A DNA stretch of 64,000 nt, from contig OZ253455.1 of NCBI GenBank assembly GCA_965261195.1, positions 1,426,001-1,490,000 on the forward strand, in the 5' to 3' direction. This DNA comes from Bin87 sp965261195 (lineage in GTDB: Bacteria; Chloroflexota; Dehalococcoidia; Lucifugimonadales; UBA3495). The notes below the pieces were generated by a model. The model did not search any database and was not told the DNA's origin. It was given only the letters and a program-made list of their open reading frames with translations. Every line of letters begins with the position of its first letter. The first letter of the stretch is position 1. Shown here one piece after another: positions 18,540-27,470 of the stretch. A program made the position numbers and the translations under genes.

Positions 18540-18917
18540 TCTGTCATTGCGAGCGCATTAACCTGTCATTGCGAGCGCATTAACTTGTCATTGCGAGCGC
18601 AGCGTGGCAATCTAGTCGCCGTAGCAATGGTCGCCGTAATAATGATGGTTCACCGACCTGTACTCAACCTCAACGAGATTGCCACGTCGCTACGCTCCTC
18701 GCAATGACAGTTGAGTTGGGCGCTCCTCGCAATGACAGTTGAGTTGGACGCTCCTCGCAATGACAGTTGAGTTGGGCGCTCCTCGCAATGACAGTTGAGT
18801 TGGGCGCTCCTCGCAATGACAGTTGAGTTGGGCGCTCCTCGCAATGACAAGTGGTGGTGGGCGCTGATTGCAATGGCAGTAGGTTGGTTTGGTTTGACAA
18901 AGCGGGTACGCATGAGG
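18540..18917. repeat. Family A repeat copy 3 with tandemly amplified ends, inside the urease operon
   Basis: Left part: a 22-bp unit (CTGTCATTGCGAGCGCATTAAC) at 18541-18562 and 18563-18584, then a partial third copy leading into the normal arm. Right part: a 28-bp unit starting CGCTCCTCGCAATGACAGTT repeats five times at 18693, 18721, 18749, 18777 and 18805 (one G-to-A change in unit 2), with a partial sixth at 18833-18849. The usual tail GGGTACGCATGAGG closes at 18917, 2 bp before the ureF stop. There are no spacers, so this is not a CRISPR array. Confidence 0.88.
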
Positions 18918-18919
18918 CT

Positions 18920-19630
18920 CTAGCTGGCAAACATACGCAGATCGTCGGACTCGTGCAGCATTGATGCGATGTCGGAATGTGGCGCGAACGCGGTCATTTG
19001 CTGCCACGGGCGGTGCTGGATTTCATTGCTCATCGCTGCAATCGGCTCGTGCAGCGAATGCAGTATCTGCTGGACCTCCGAGTGTGTCATCGGCAGCAGC
19101 CGCTGCGCCGCTCCCAACACGCCTACCGCGAAACTGTGGCAGAACATCAGCAGCGCGGTTTGCGGCGGGATGCCCGCGGCGCCGGCGGTTACGCCCAGGG
19201 CCACTGCGCCGGTGCCAGGCGCGCGCTGGCTCGCTACGTCTGCCCGGTATCGTTCGTAGACTGGGCAAGGCCGGTCGGAACCGAGCAGCAGGGCGGATTC
19301 GTCCAGGATGCGGCGGCCGGTTTGGCGGGAGGCCGCGCGCGTTTCGGCGGGCAACTTCATGGCGTGTAAATGCCAGTCGATTGCTGCCAGCTCGCTGGAA
19401 TCTCCCCGGCTGGCTGCCCGGCCAGCGTTCAGCAGCGCCACGCCGTCGGAGGGCAGCACCGACCAGGTGAGCAGGTTGGTCAACATCTGCTGAACAGCGT
19501 CGGCGGAGCGTACCCACCGCCGGGCGACCATGCTTTCCAGCCCCTGCGAATGGGCGTACATTCCGGTCGGGAAAAAAGAGTCGGCCAGTTGCAGGGCGAC
19601 CAGAAACTGCTGACTGGTAGCATCCGTCAT
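18920..19630 (-). CDS. ureF: Urease accessory protein UreF
   Basis: UreF bridges UreD-urease and UreG during nickel insertion. 236 aa, all-helical, with the diagnostic N-terminus LADSFFPTGMYAHSQGLESMV and later MTHSEVQQILHSLHEPI. The start is ATG 19630, 15 bp after the ureC stop. No strong Shine-Dalgarno is seen, consistent with coupling to ureC. The stop codon abuts the repeat that separates it from ureG. Confidence 0.92.
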   Translation of the reverse strand: MTDATSQQFLVALQLADSFFPTGMYAHSQGLESMVARRWVRSADAVQQMLTNLLTWSVLPSDGVALLNAGRAASRGDSSELAAIDWHLHAMKLPAETRAASRQTGRRILDESALLLGSDRPCPVYERYRADVASQRAPGTGAVALGVTAGAAGIPPQTALLMFCHSFAVGVLGAAQRLLPMTHSEVQQILHSLHEPIAAMSNEIQHRPWQQMTAFAPHSDIASMLHESDDLRMFAS

Positions 19631-19645
19631 GGCGGTGAGCGCCTG

Positions 19646-21364
19646 CTAGACCAGGAAGAACAGTTGGGCCAGGCTGAGGCGCTCGGCAGCGGGCACGGTT
19701 GCCAGTTCACCGTCGACGCGCACCTGGTAGGTTTCGGGGTCAACTTCGATGGTGGGCATGGCGTCGTTGCGCACCATTTGCCGCTTGGTGATGGTCCGGC
19801 ATCCCCGCACCGCCTCGACGCGTCGCCGCAGTCCCAACTCCTGATGGACACCCAATTCGTAGGCCCGCCGCGACACAAAGGTCAGACAGGTGCCGGCCAG
19901 CGCCGGGCCCAGGGCGGCGAACATGGGGCGGTAGAAGGAGGGTTCGGCGGTGGGGATGGAGCCGTTGGGGTCGCCCATTACCGCCCAGGACACCATCCCG
20001 CCTTTGATAATCATTTTCGGCTTGGCTCCGAAGGAACCGATGGGCCAGAGCACGATGTCGGCCAGTTTCCCCGGCTCCAGCGAGCCGACCAGATGGGATA
20101 TGCCGTGGGTGATGGCCGGGTTGATGGTCAGCTTGGCCAGGTAGCGCAGCACGCGGAAATTGTCATTGTCCGGTGCATCTTCGGGGAGCTTGCCCTTGAA
20201 CTGGCGCATCTTGTCCGCAGTCTGGAACAGGCGGGTGAAGTTCTCGCCGACGCGGCCCATGGCCTGGGAATCGGAGGCGTACATACTGATGACGCCCAGG
20301 TCGTGCAGCACGTCCTCGGCGGCCATCGTTTCGGGACGGATTCGGCTTTCGGCGAAGGCAACATCCTCGGCCACACGGGGGTTCAGGTGGTGGCACACCA
20401 TCAGCATATCCATGTGTTCCGCCAGCGTGTTGACCGTGTAAGGACGCGTGGGGTTGGTCGAGGACGGCAGCACGTTAAGCTCGGCGGCGATGCGTATGAT
20501 GTCGGGGGCGTGGCCGCCGCCGGCGCCCTCGGTATGGTAGGTGTGTATCGCCCGCCCGGCGATTGCGGCGATGGTGTCTTCGACGAAGCCGGCTTCGTTG
20601 AGGGTATCGGTGTGGATGGCGACCGGCACGTCGTAGCGGTCGGCCACGGTCAGGCAGCAGTCGATGGCTGCCGGCGTTGTTCCCCAGTCTTCGTGGAGCT
20701 TCAGGCCGCTGGCTCCGGCCTCCAGTTGTTCTTCCAGAGGGGCCGGGTCGCTGGCGTTGCCCTTGCCCAATAGTCCCCAGTTAACGGGCAGCGACTCGGC
20801 GGCCTGCAGCATCAGCGCGGTGTTCCAGGGGCCGGGTGTGCAGGTGGTGGCGCGGGTGCCGTCGGCGGGGCCGGTGCCGCCGCCAATCATGGTAGTGATG
20901 CCGTTGGACAGGGCGTGGTGAACCTGCTGGGGGGCAATCATGTGGATGTGGGCGTCGATACCGCCCGGTGTGGCGATGAGGTGCTCCCCGGCGATGACCT
21001 CGGTGCCGGGGCCAACCACCAGATCCGGATGCACGCCGTCCATCACGCCCGGGTTGCCCGACTTGCCGATGCCGACGATGAGGCCCTGCCTGATGCCGAT
21101 GTCGGCTTTGACGATGCCCAGCGCCGGATCCATGACGATGGCGTTGGTTATCACCAGGTCCAGCGCGCCGTCGCGGTTGGTCATCGCCGATGCTTGCCCC
21201 ATGCCGTCGCGGGCGGTTTTCCCGCCCCCGAAGACCAGTTCATCGCCGTAGGTGAGCAGGTCCCGTTCGATCTCGCAAACCAGCGCGGTGTCGGCCAGGC
21301 GGAAGCGGTCGCCGACGGTTGGGCCGTAAAGTTCCACGTACTGCCGGCGGCTGATGCGTGCCAT
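19646..21364 (-). CDS. ureC: Urease catalytic subunit alpha
   Basis: Nickel-dependent hydrolysis of urea to ammonia and carbamate. From ATG 21364 (GAGGGATAGC upstream) it is 572 aa, the family length; an open frame extends 45 codons further but runs through the ureB repeat tract and is spurious. All active-site residues are present, offset +5 from Klebsiella: His139 and His141 (GGIDAHIHMI), carbamylated Lys222 (GLKLHEDWGTT), His251 (AIHTDTLNE), His277 (IHTYHTEGAGGGH), flap Cys324-His325 (MVCHHLNP) and Asp365 (ASDSQAMGR). C-terminus LAQLFFLV is normal. Probably an active enzyme. Confidence 0.98.
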   Translation of the reverse strand: MARISRRQYVELYGPTVGDRFRLADTALVCEIERDLLTYGDELVFGGGKTARDGMGQASAMTNRDGALDLVITNAIVMDPALGIVKADIGIRQGLIVGIGKSGNPGVMDGVHPDLVVGPGTEVIAGEHLIATPGGIDAHIHMIAPQQVHHALSNGITTMIGGGTGPADGTRATTCTPGPWNTALMLQAAESLPVNWGLLGKGNASDPAPLEEQLEAGASGLKLHEDWGTTPAAIDCCLTVADRYDVPVAIHTDTLNEAGFVEDTIAAIAGRAIHTYHTEGAGGGHAPDIIRIAAELNVLPSSTNPTRPYTVNTLAEHMDMLMVCHHLNPRVAEDVAFAESRIRPETMAAEDVLHDLGVISMYASDSQAMGRVGENFTRLFQTADKMRQFKGKLPEDAPDNDNFRVLRYLAKLTINPAITHGISHLVGSLEPGKLADIVLWPIGSFGAKPKMIIKGGMVSWAVMGDPNGSIPTAEPSFYRPMFAALGPALAGTCLTFVSRRAYELGVHQELGLRRRVEAVRGCRTITKRQMVRNDAMPTIEVDPETYQVRVDGELATVPAAERLSLAQLFFLV

Positions 21365-21365
21365 G

Positions 21366-21797
<432 letters not shown>

Positions 21798-21829
21798 TTT
21801 GTAATCCGTAAACCTGATTGAGGCCGGCG

Positions 21830-22132
21830 CTACACGATGGGGTCGTGGCAGGACACGAGCTTGGTGCCATCCACGAAGGTTGCTTCAACCTGCACCAGGT
21901 CCACCAGTTCCGGCACCCCTTCCATTACGTCCTCCCGGGCCAGCACCTGGCGGCCCAGCTCCATCGTCTCGGTAACGGATTTGCCGTCGCGGGCCGCCTC
22001 CAGTATCGCCTCGGTGATGAGGGCCACCGATTCGGGGACGTTGAGCTTCAAACCGCGCCCGCGCCGTTTACGGGCCAAATCGGCGGCCACGTACACCAGC
22101 AATTTCTCCGATTCACGGGGGGTAAGCATCAT
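21830..22132 (-). CDS. ureA: Urease gamma subunit
   Basis: 100-aa structural subunit of urease starting MMLTPRESEKLLVYVAADLA, followed by RRGRGLKLNVPESVALITEAI and VQVEATFVDGTKLVSCHDPI, all typical UreA. ATG 22132 is chosen over a GTG at 22147 because GAGGAA lies at the right distance and the protein is then the canonical 100 aa. First of ureABC, 34 bp after glnA. Confidence 0.96.
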   Translation of the reverse strand: MMLTPRESEKLLVYVAADLARKRRGRGLKLNVPESVALITEAILEAARDGKSVTETMELGRQVLAREDVMEGVPELVDLVQVEATFVDGTKLVSCHDPIV

Positions 22133-22166
22133 AAGGCGGTTCCTCACCCATTACAGAGTGGCAAGG

Positions 22167-23504
22167 TTACAGGGTGGAAAGGTAGCGCGAGACTTCGTAG
22201 TCGGTAACCGTTGAACGGTAGTCTTCCCACTCAATCTTTTTGTTTTCAATCAGACTGTTGAACACGTGGTCGCCCAGCGCCTCGTACAGCAGCTCGCTGT
22301 TTTCCGCCAGGTTGATGGCCTCGCCCAGGCTGCCGGGCAAAGTGCGGATCCCCAGCGACTGGCGACGCTGCGGGGTCATTTCCAGGACGTTGCCAACCAC
22401 CGGCGGCGGCGCCTGATACTGTCCTTCGATGCCCCGGAGTCCGGCCGCCAGCATGGCGCTGAACGCCAGGTAGGGATTGCACGCCGGGTCAGCCGCACGA
22501 TATTCCACGCGGATGGAGCTCTCGGCGCCGGGTTTGTAGGATGGAACGCGCACCAGGTCGGACCGGTTCACATGGGTCCAGGAGACGTAAACCGGAGCTT
22601 CGTAACCGGGCACCAGTCGCTTGTAGGAGTTCACCCACTGGTTGGTCACCACGGTGATTTCCGGTGCGTGGGCAATCAGGCCGGCGATGAATTGTTTGCC
22701 CAGCGCCGACAGGTATTGCTCATCGTCAGCGTCGTAGAAACCGTTGCTGCCGTCTCGATACAGCGACTGATGCAGGTGCAAGCCTGACCCGTTGATGCCG
22801 GAAATAGGCTTGGGCATAAACGTGGCGTGAACATTCTGGAGTTGGGCCAGCTCCTTGATGACCAGTTTGGCGGTCATCAGGTTGTCTGCCATCGCCAGCG
22901 CATCGGTATATTCCAGGTCGATTTCGTGCTGGCTGGGCGCTCCCTCGTGGTGGGAATATTTTACCGGGATGCCCATTTCAGCCAGGTTCAGCACCGTGTC
23001 GCGACGCAGGTCGGACGCCGGATAGCTGGACAGCTGGTCGAAATAACCGTCAAAATCCAGCGGTTCCGGAGTTTGGGCGTTTTTCAGGTAAAAGAACTCC
23101 AACTCAGAGCCTACGTAGTAGGTGAAGCCCAATGCGGCGGCCTTCTCCAGATTGCGTTTGAGCACATAGCGCGGGTCGCCGGGGAAGGTCTGGCCGCGGG
23201 GTTGCCGGATGTTGCAGATCATCCGGGCCACGGCGTTCTGGCGCGGTCGCCAGGGCAGGAGCGTGAAAGTGGCCGGGTCGGGGAAAGCCCGCATATCACT
23301 CTCGTGGTGCCGCGCAAAGCCGTCGATGGCGGAACCGTCAAAGCCCACGCCCTGTTCGAGGGCATCTTCCAGGTCATCGACATTGATGGCAAAGCCCTTC
23401 AGTTTGCCCAGAATGTCGGTGAACCAGAGGCGCACGAACTTGACGTCGTTTGCCCGAGCGATACGCAATACGGATTCCCGGTCGTTGATCCCTGCAGTGG
23501 ACAT
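22167..23504 (-). CDS. glnA: Glutamine synthetase, type I
   Basis: Condenses ammonia and glutamate to glutamine with ATP; here it would assimilate the ammonia released by urease. About 445 aa. Motifs: FDGSAIDGFARHHESDM, GSELEFFYL, SHHEGAPSQHEIDL, MPKPISGINGSGLHLHQSLY, the ATP-binding region KRLVPGYEAPVYVSWTHVNR and RVEYRAADPACNPYLAFSAM. I see no canonical NLY-type adenylylation loop near the C-terminus, so control by GlnE is unlikely. Two ATGs lie in tandem (23507, 23504); GAGGGG spacing favours the second. It sits between the urea transporter and urease genes, an arrangement that suggests a dedicated assimilation step. Confidence 0.93.
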   Translation of the reverse strand: MSTAGINDRESVLRIARANDVKFVRLWFTDILGKLKGFAINVDDLEDALEQGVGFDGSAIDGFARHHESDMRAFPDPATFTLLPWRPRQNAVARMICNIRQPRGQTFPGDPRYVLKRNLEKAAALGFTYYVGSELEFFYLKNAQTPEPLDFDGYFDQLSSYPASDLRRDTVLNLAEMGIPVKYSHHEGAPSQHEIDLEYTDALAMADNLMTAKLVIKELAQLQNVHATFMPKPISGINGSGLHLHQSLYRDGSNGFYDADDEQYLSALGKQFIAGLIAHAPEITVVTNQWVNSYKRLVPGYEAPVYVSWTHVNRSDLVRVPSYKPGAESSIRVEYRAADPACNPYLAFSAMLAAGLRGIEGQYQAPPPVVGNVLEMTPQRRQSLGIRTLPGSLGEAINLAENSELLYEALGDHVFNSLIENKKIEWEDYRSTVTDYEVSRYLSTL

Positions 23505-23537
23505 CATTACCCCTCTAAATCAGTTTCGGGCGGAGCG

Positions 23538-24257
23538 TCAGACCGCGACGTACTCGCGCACCAGATTGTAGTCTAAATCCCGGGCAGCGCCTTCCAGCAC
23601 AATCGCTCCCTTTTCCATCACGTAACAATAGTCCGCGATGCCGAGGGCGAAATCCAGGAACTGCTCTACGAGCAGAATGGTGGTGTCCTGCTGGTCCCGG
23701 AGTCGATGCAAAAGTTCTTCGATTTCCTGAACGATGGAGGGTTGAATGCCTTCCGTGGGTTCGTCCAGCAACAGCAGTCTGGGCTGGCGAATCAACGCCC
23801 TGGCCAGGGCCAATTGTTGCTGCTGGCCTCCGCTCAAAGTGCCCGCCGTCTTTTTTGGGTTCAGTTTGAGGGCGGGGAACAGAGTATACATTTTGTCCAC
23901 TGCCTCGGGGCGGCCCTTTTTGCCCGGAAACGCTTCCAGGCCCATCAACAGGTTTTCGTTCACGGTCAGGTAGGGGAAAATGTGCCGACCCTGGGGCACG
24001 TATCCAAAGCCGGCTTTGGCCCGCCGGTGCGGCGCCCAGCGGGTCAGGTCGTTTTCGGCGAACCTGACCTGTCCGGCCCGTGGGTTCAGCAAACCCATTA
24101 TCGCTTTGAGCAGGGTCGTTTTGCCGACGCCGTTGCGACCCATCAAGCAGACCACCTGGCCTTGCGGCACTTCCAACGCCACATCGGACAACACCAGACT
24201 TTGGCCATAGCCCACGGCCAGGCCGCGAATGTTCAACAATGGTTCCTGGTATTGCAT
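23538..24257 (-). CDS. urtE: Urea ABC transporter ATPase UrtE
   Basis: Second ATPase of the Urt (HAAT-type) urea importer. 239 aa, with Walker A GRNGVGKTT, signature LSGGQQQQLALARAL, Walker B LLLLDEPTEGIQPSIV and the LivF-like switch LLVEQF. The EGIQPSIV phrase and the gene order next to urtD and urease support UrtE rather than a branched-chain amino acid transporter. Confidence 0.92.
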   Translation of the reverse strand: MQYQEPLLNIRGLAVGYGQSLVLSDVALEVPQGQVVCLMGRNGVGKTTLLKAIMGLLNPRAGQVRFAENDLTRWAPHRRAKAGFGYVPQGRHIFPYLTVNENLLMGLEAFPGKKGRPEAVDKMYTLFPALKLNPKKTAGTLSGGQQQQLALARALIRQPRLLLLDEPTEGIQPSIVQEIEELLHRLRDQQDTTILLVEQFLDFALGIADYCYVMEKGAIVLEGAARDLDYNLVREYVAV

Positions 24258-24309
24258 GGAAATATCGCCTGGTGGTATTCGTGGCCGGAGTGGATTCGTT
24301 CAGTCTGAA

Positions 24310-25212
24310 CTATTCGACCGCAACGGCTGGAACGCCAGCGCGACTGCCGCCGACGCTCCGGTTGGCGGGGCCACCGGACTCGCTGCGTTGGGTCTTCCCA
24401 TGACCGAGGTAGGCCCTGATGACCTCCGGGTCTTGCTGAACCATTTCCATGGGTCCCTCGCTGAGCACTTTGCCCAGATGCAACACGGTAACGGTGCGGG
24501 CAAACTGGCGGACAAACTCCATATCGTGCTCGACCACGAGCACCGAACGGTCGTTGCCAATAGCCTGCAACAGTTCTCCGGTGCGTTCCCGTTCCCGGCG
24601 CGTCATGCCGGCCACGGGTTCGTCCAGCAGCAGCAATTTCGGCTCCTGCACCAGCAGCATACCGATTTCCAGCCACTGCTTTTCGCCGTGGGACAGCGCG
24701 CCGGCAATATCTTTGGCCCGGCGATCCAGCCCCACTTGTTCCAGCGTGGCCTGAATCCGGTCGGCGTCTCCTGGCCGGTGTCCACCCAGCAGGCTGGTGA
24801 TTCGGGCGCGGAATCCCAGCGTAACTTCCAGATTCTCATAGACGGACAGACTGGAAAATATGGCCGGGGTCTGGAATTTGCGGCCGACGCCGAGACGCAC
24901 CAGTTGATGTTCCTGCCGGCGTTTCAGGTCAATAGCGCCATCGAAAATGATGCGGCCGCTATCGGGTTTGGATTTGCCGGTTATAACGTCGATGAGCGTA
25001 GTCTTGCCGGCCCCGTTCGGGCCAATGAGAAAACGCATCTCGCCGTATTCCATGGCGAAGTCCAGCTCGTCCAGCACCGTGAACCCATCGAAGCTCACCG
25101 TCAGCGACTCCACAGACAGGATGTGGCCGGCAGTTTCCGGTCGTGGGCCGGCGCCGTTGGCGCGCTGAGGTTGAGCCGGTCTCAGGCGACGTCCGATGCG
25201 GCCGAGGTTCAT
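24310..25212 (-). CDS. urtD: Urea ABC transporter ATPase UrtD
   Basis: First ATPase of the urea importer. From ATG 25212 it is 300 aa; the ATG overlaps the urtC stop (ATGA) and GGAG lies 7-8 nt before it, so the longer open frame (to 25371) is rejected. Walker A GPNGAGKTTLIDVITGK, signature ALSHGEKQWLEIGMLL (the variant LSHGEKQWLEIGM is characteristic of UrtD), Walker B LLLLDEPVAGMTRRE. The first 45 residues form a basic, Pro-rich extension not needed for the ATPase fold. Confidence 0.94.
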   Translation of the reverse strand: MNLGRIGRRLRPAQPQRANGAGPRPETAGHILSVESLTVSFDGFTVLDELDFAMEYGEMRFLIGPNGAGKTTLIDVITGKSKPDSGRIIFDGAIDLKRRQEHQLVRLGVGRKFQTPAIFSSLSVYENLEVTLGFRARITSLLGGHRPGDADRIQATLEQVGLDRRAKDIAGALSHGEKQWLEIGMLLVQEPKLLLLDEPVAGMTRRERERTGELLQAIGNDRSVLVVEHDMEFVRQFARTVTVLHLGKVLSEGPMEMVQQDPEVIRAYLGHGKTQRSESGGPANRSVGGSRAGVPAVAVE

Positions 25213-26351
25213 CGTTTTACTCCTGCAATCAGGCCTTGCCAGGCGCCGGCCGCTCGTGCTTTGGACAACCACCAGGGCCGTCGCCAGGCTTCGCCGCGCA
25301 ACAGGCCCATTATGCCGGTCGGGAATAGCAGCACGGCGCCGATAAACACCAATCCCAGGAAATACTGCCAAATGGCGGGGAAGGACTCGCTCAATCCACT
25401 CTTGGCTCCGTTCACTACGATGGCGCCGAGCACGGCGCCCATCAGCACACCCCGGCCGCCCACCGCAACCCAGATGGCAACCTCAATCGACGGCACAATG
25501 CCCATCATGGTGGGGGAGATGATGCCCACCTGCGGAGCGAACAGCGCTCCGGCGATGCCGGCCAGACCGCCGGACAGTGAGAACACCAGCGTTTTCAGAA
25601 TCGCCGGATTGTAACCGGAGAAGCGCACCCGGTTCTCGTCGTCCCGCATGGCTACCAGCAGACGGCCAAACCGCGATGCGATAACCCAGGAACACAGCAG
25701 GTAGGCCGCGGTCAACACCAACAGGGTGACGTAGTAAAGGACAATCTGGATGGTCGGGCTGTGCAGCGCGAATCCGAACATGGTGGCGTAGTTGGTGATG
25801 CCGTTGGTGCCGCCGGTGTAAGGCTGCTGTCCAATGAAAAGGATGCTGACAATCAGCGCCAGCGCCTGGGTAATCAGGGCAAAGTACACGCCCGTGATGC
25901 GGCTGCGAAACACCAGGTATCCCAGCGCTCCGGCCAGCGCTGCCGGCACGATGAAAGTCATTGGGATGGCGAACCAGGCGTACTTGAAGGGCGCCCAGAA
26001 GATGGGCAGCTCGGTCAATCCGCTCCAGAACATGAAGTCGGGGAGCTTGCCGCCAGCGGATTCCAGCTTCAGGTACATCGCCATGGCGTATCCGCCCAGG
26101 CCAAAGAAGACGCCGTGTCCCAGGCTGAGCATACCGGCGTAACCCCAAATCAGGTTCAACGCCAGGGCGAGGATAGCAAAGGTCAGGAATTTGCCCAGCA
26201 ACGCAATGCGAAATTCCGACAGCGCCAGCGGAGCAGCGAGCAGCGCCGCCAGCATTAGCACCGGAGGAATCCAGGCGCCAACCCCCTCGCTCAACCGGAT
26301 GGAGGGGTACGCGCTACGCACGGCGCCGAGTATGGCAGTTTTTGAAACCAC
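25209..26351 (-). CDS. urtC: Urea ABC transporter permease UrtC
   Basis: LivM-type permease, 380 aa, with about ten hydrophobic segments (for example PPVLMLAALLAAPLAL and FLTFAILALALNLIWGYAG) and the permease phrase LSLGHGVFFGLGGYAMAMYL. The UrtC-type cytoplasmic loop FIGQQPYTGGTNGITNY is present. The start is GTG 26351, 7 bp after urtB, with no ATG nearby; translation is probably coupled. Ends by a 4-nt overlap with urtD. Confidence 0.93.
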   Translation of the reverse strand: MVSKTAILGAVRSAYPSIRLSEGVGAWIPPVLMLAALLAAPLALSEFRIALLGKFLTFAILALALNLIWGYAGMLSLGHGVFFGLGGYAMAMYLKLESAGGKLPDFMFWSGLTELPIFWAPFKYAWFAIPMTFIVPAALAGALGYLVFRSRITGVYFALITQALALIVSILFIGQQPYTGGTNGITNYATMFGFALHSPTIQIVLYYVTLLVLTAAYLLCSWVIASRFGRLLVAMRDDENRVRFSGYNPAILKTLVFSLSGGLAGIAGALFAPQVGIISPTMMGIVPSIEVAIWVAVGGRGVLMGAVLGAIVVNGAKSGLSESFPAIWQYFLGLVFIGAVLLFPTGIMGLLRGEAWRRPWWLSKARAAGAWQGLIAGVKR

Positions 26352-26358
26352 GGCTGCG

Positions 26359-27255
26359 CTATCTGCCCCGGGCGCGCATGAGGCCGGCGGGTTTCCACTG
26401 CAGGAACAGTATTACCATCGCAAAGACCAGTACCTTGCCAACCACGGCGGTGGTGCCGAACTCGAACACGGTGTTCAGCATCCCGATGATGAGGGCCGCC
26501 AGAATGGTGCCCGGAACCTGTCCCAGTCCTCCCAGAATCACGACTATGAATGAGTCCACGATGTAGTTCGTGCCCAGCGACGGGCCAATCGGCCCAATCA
26601 GCGTGAGGGCGCAACCGGCAATTCCGGCCAGCCCGGAGCCCAACGCAAAGGTCAGGCTGTCAACTCGTCGCGTGGAAACACCCAGGCTGGCCGCCATGTC
26701 CCGATTTTGCATCACGCCCCGCATCCGGCGGCCTTCGTTGGAGCGGTACATATACCAGTACAAGCCTCCCAGACAGGCGATCACCAGGCCGATAATGAAG
26801 ATCCGCTTCATCGGCAGCACCAGGTTGGCGGTAACGGAAATTGTCCCGCCGAGCCACGCCGGAGCCACCACCTGAACGTTGGGTGCGCCAAATATGGATC
26901 GGGCCAGTTGCTGCAGAAACAACCCGACTCCCCAGGTTGCCAGCAACGTATCGAGAGGTCGACGGTACAGGAAGCGTAGCAGCGCATTTTCAACCAGGAT
27001 GCCGGCGGCTCCGGCGACGAGAAAGGCCGCGGGGATGGCAATTACGAAGGTTATTTCGGCCAGCGGGTCGCCGGTGAAATAGCGGGCGCACTGCTGCAGC
27101 GCGTAGGTGGTGTAGGCGCCGATCATGATGAATTCACCGTGCGCCAGGTTGATGACGTTCATCAATCCAAAGGATAGCGCCAGTCCCAACGCGATCAGCA
27201 GCAGGATCGAACTCAGGCTGAGCCCATTAAAAAGTTGTGATGCCCAGATTTCCAT
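26359..27255 (-). CDS. urtB: Urea ABC transporter permease UrtB
   Basis: LivH-type permease, 298 aa. Typical segments: LSSILLLIALGLALSFGLMN, NLAHGEFIMIGAYTTYALQ, the loop YRRPLDTLLATWGVGLFLQQ and GPIGPSLGTNYIVDSFIVVI followed by GGLGQVPGT. About eight membrane spans. Starts at ATG 27255 with no strong ribosome site visible. Co-oriented with urtA 215 bp upstream; that gap holds no gene. Confidence 0.93.
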   Translation of the reverse strand: MEIWASQLFNGLSLSSILLLIALGLALSFGLMNVINLAHGEFIMIGAYTTYALQQCARYFTGDPLAEITFVIAIPAAFLVAGAAGILVENALLRFLYRRPLDTLLATWGVGLFLQQLARSIFGAPNVQVVAPAWLGGTISVTANLVLPMKRIFIIGLVIACLGGLYWYMYRSNEGRRMRGVMQNRDMAASLGVSTRRVDSLTFALGSGLAGIAGCALTLIGPIGPSLGTNYIVDSFIVVILGGLGQVPGTILAALIIGMLNTVFEFGTTAVVGKVLVFAMVILFLQWKPAGLMRARGR

Positions 27256-27470
27256 GAAAACTCGGAGCTACCATTGTATGACTACAGATGTATAACCACA
27301 AAATTAGGGCTGCCAGTAGTTATACGCCAACAGCGTCGTTTTGAGTACCCGGCGGCTGGTTATAACGACCCAGATGAAACCCGACGCGGGTGGCCGGGTT
27401 TCATCTGCCAGTACACCTTGCTGACTGGTTACGAAACGGATTCCGCTACCATCAGCATTGACGGGAATTG

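Noticed and set aside
18693..18849. CRISPR-like array
   Set aside because: Units are joined head to tail with no spacers and no cas genes; it is a tandem repeat.
18650..19007. ORFs with repeated 'LRGAPNSTVIARSAQLNC' units
   Set aside because: They are translations of the 28-bp tandem repeat, with no protein family match.
19370..20773. 467-aa plus-strand ORF over ureC
   Set aside because: Shadow of ureC; Gly/Val/His-rich without domain features.
24310..25371. Longer UrtD with a 53-residue N-terminal extension
   Set aside because: The extension overlaps urtC in another frame; the ATG at 25212 overlaps the urtC stop and has GGAG.
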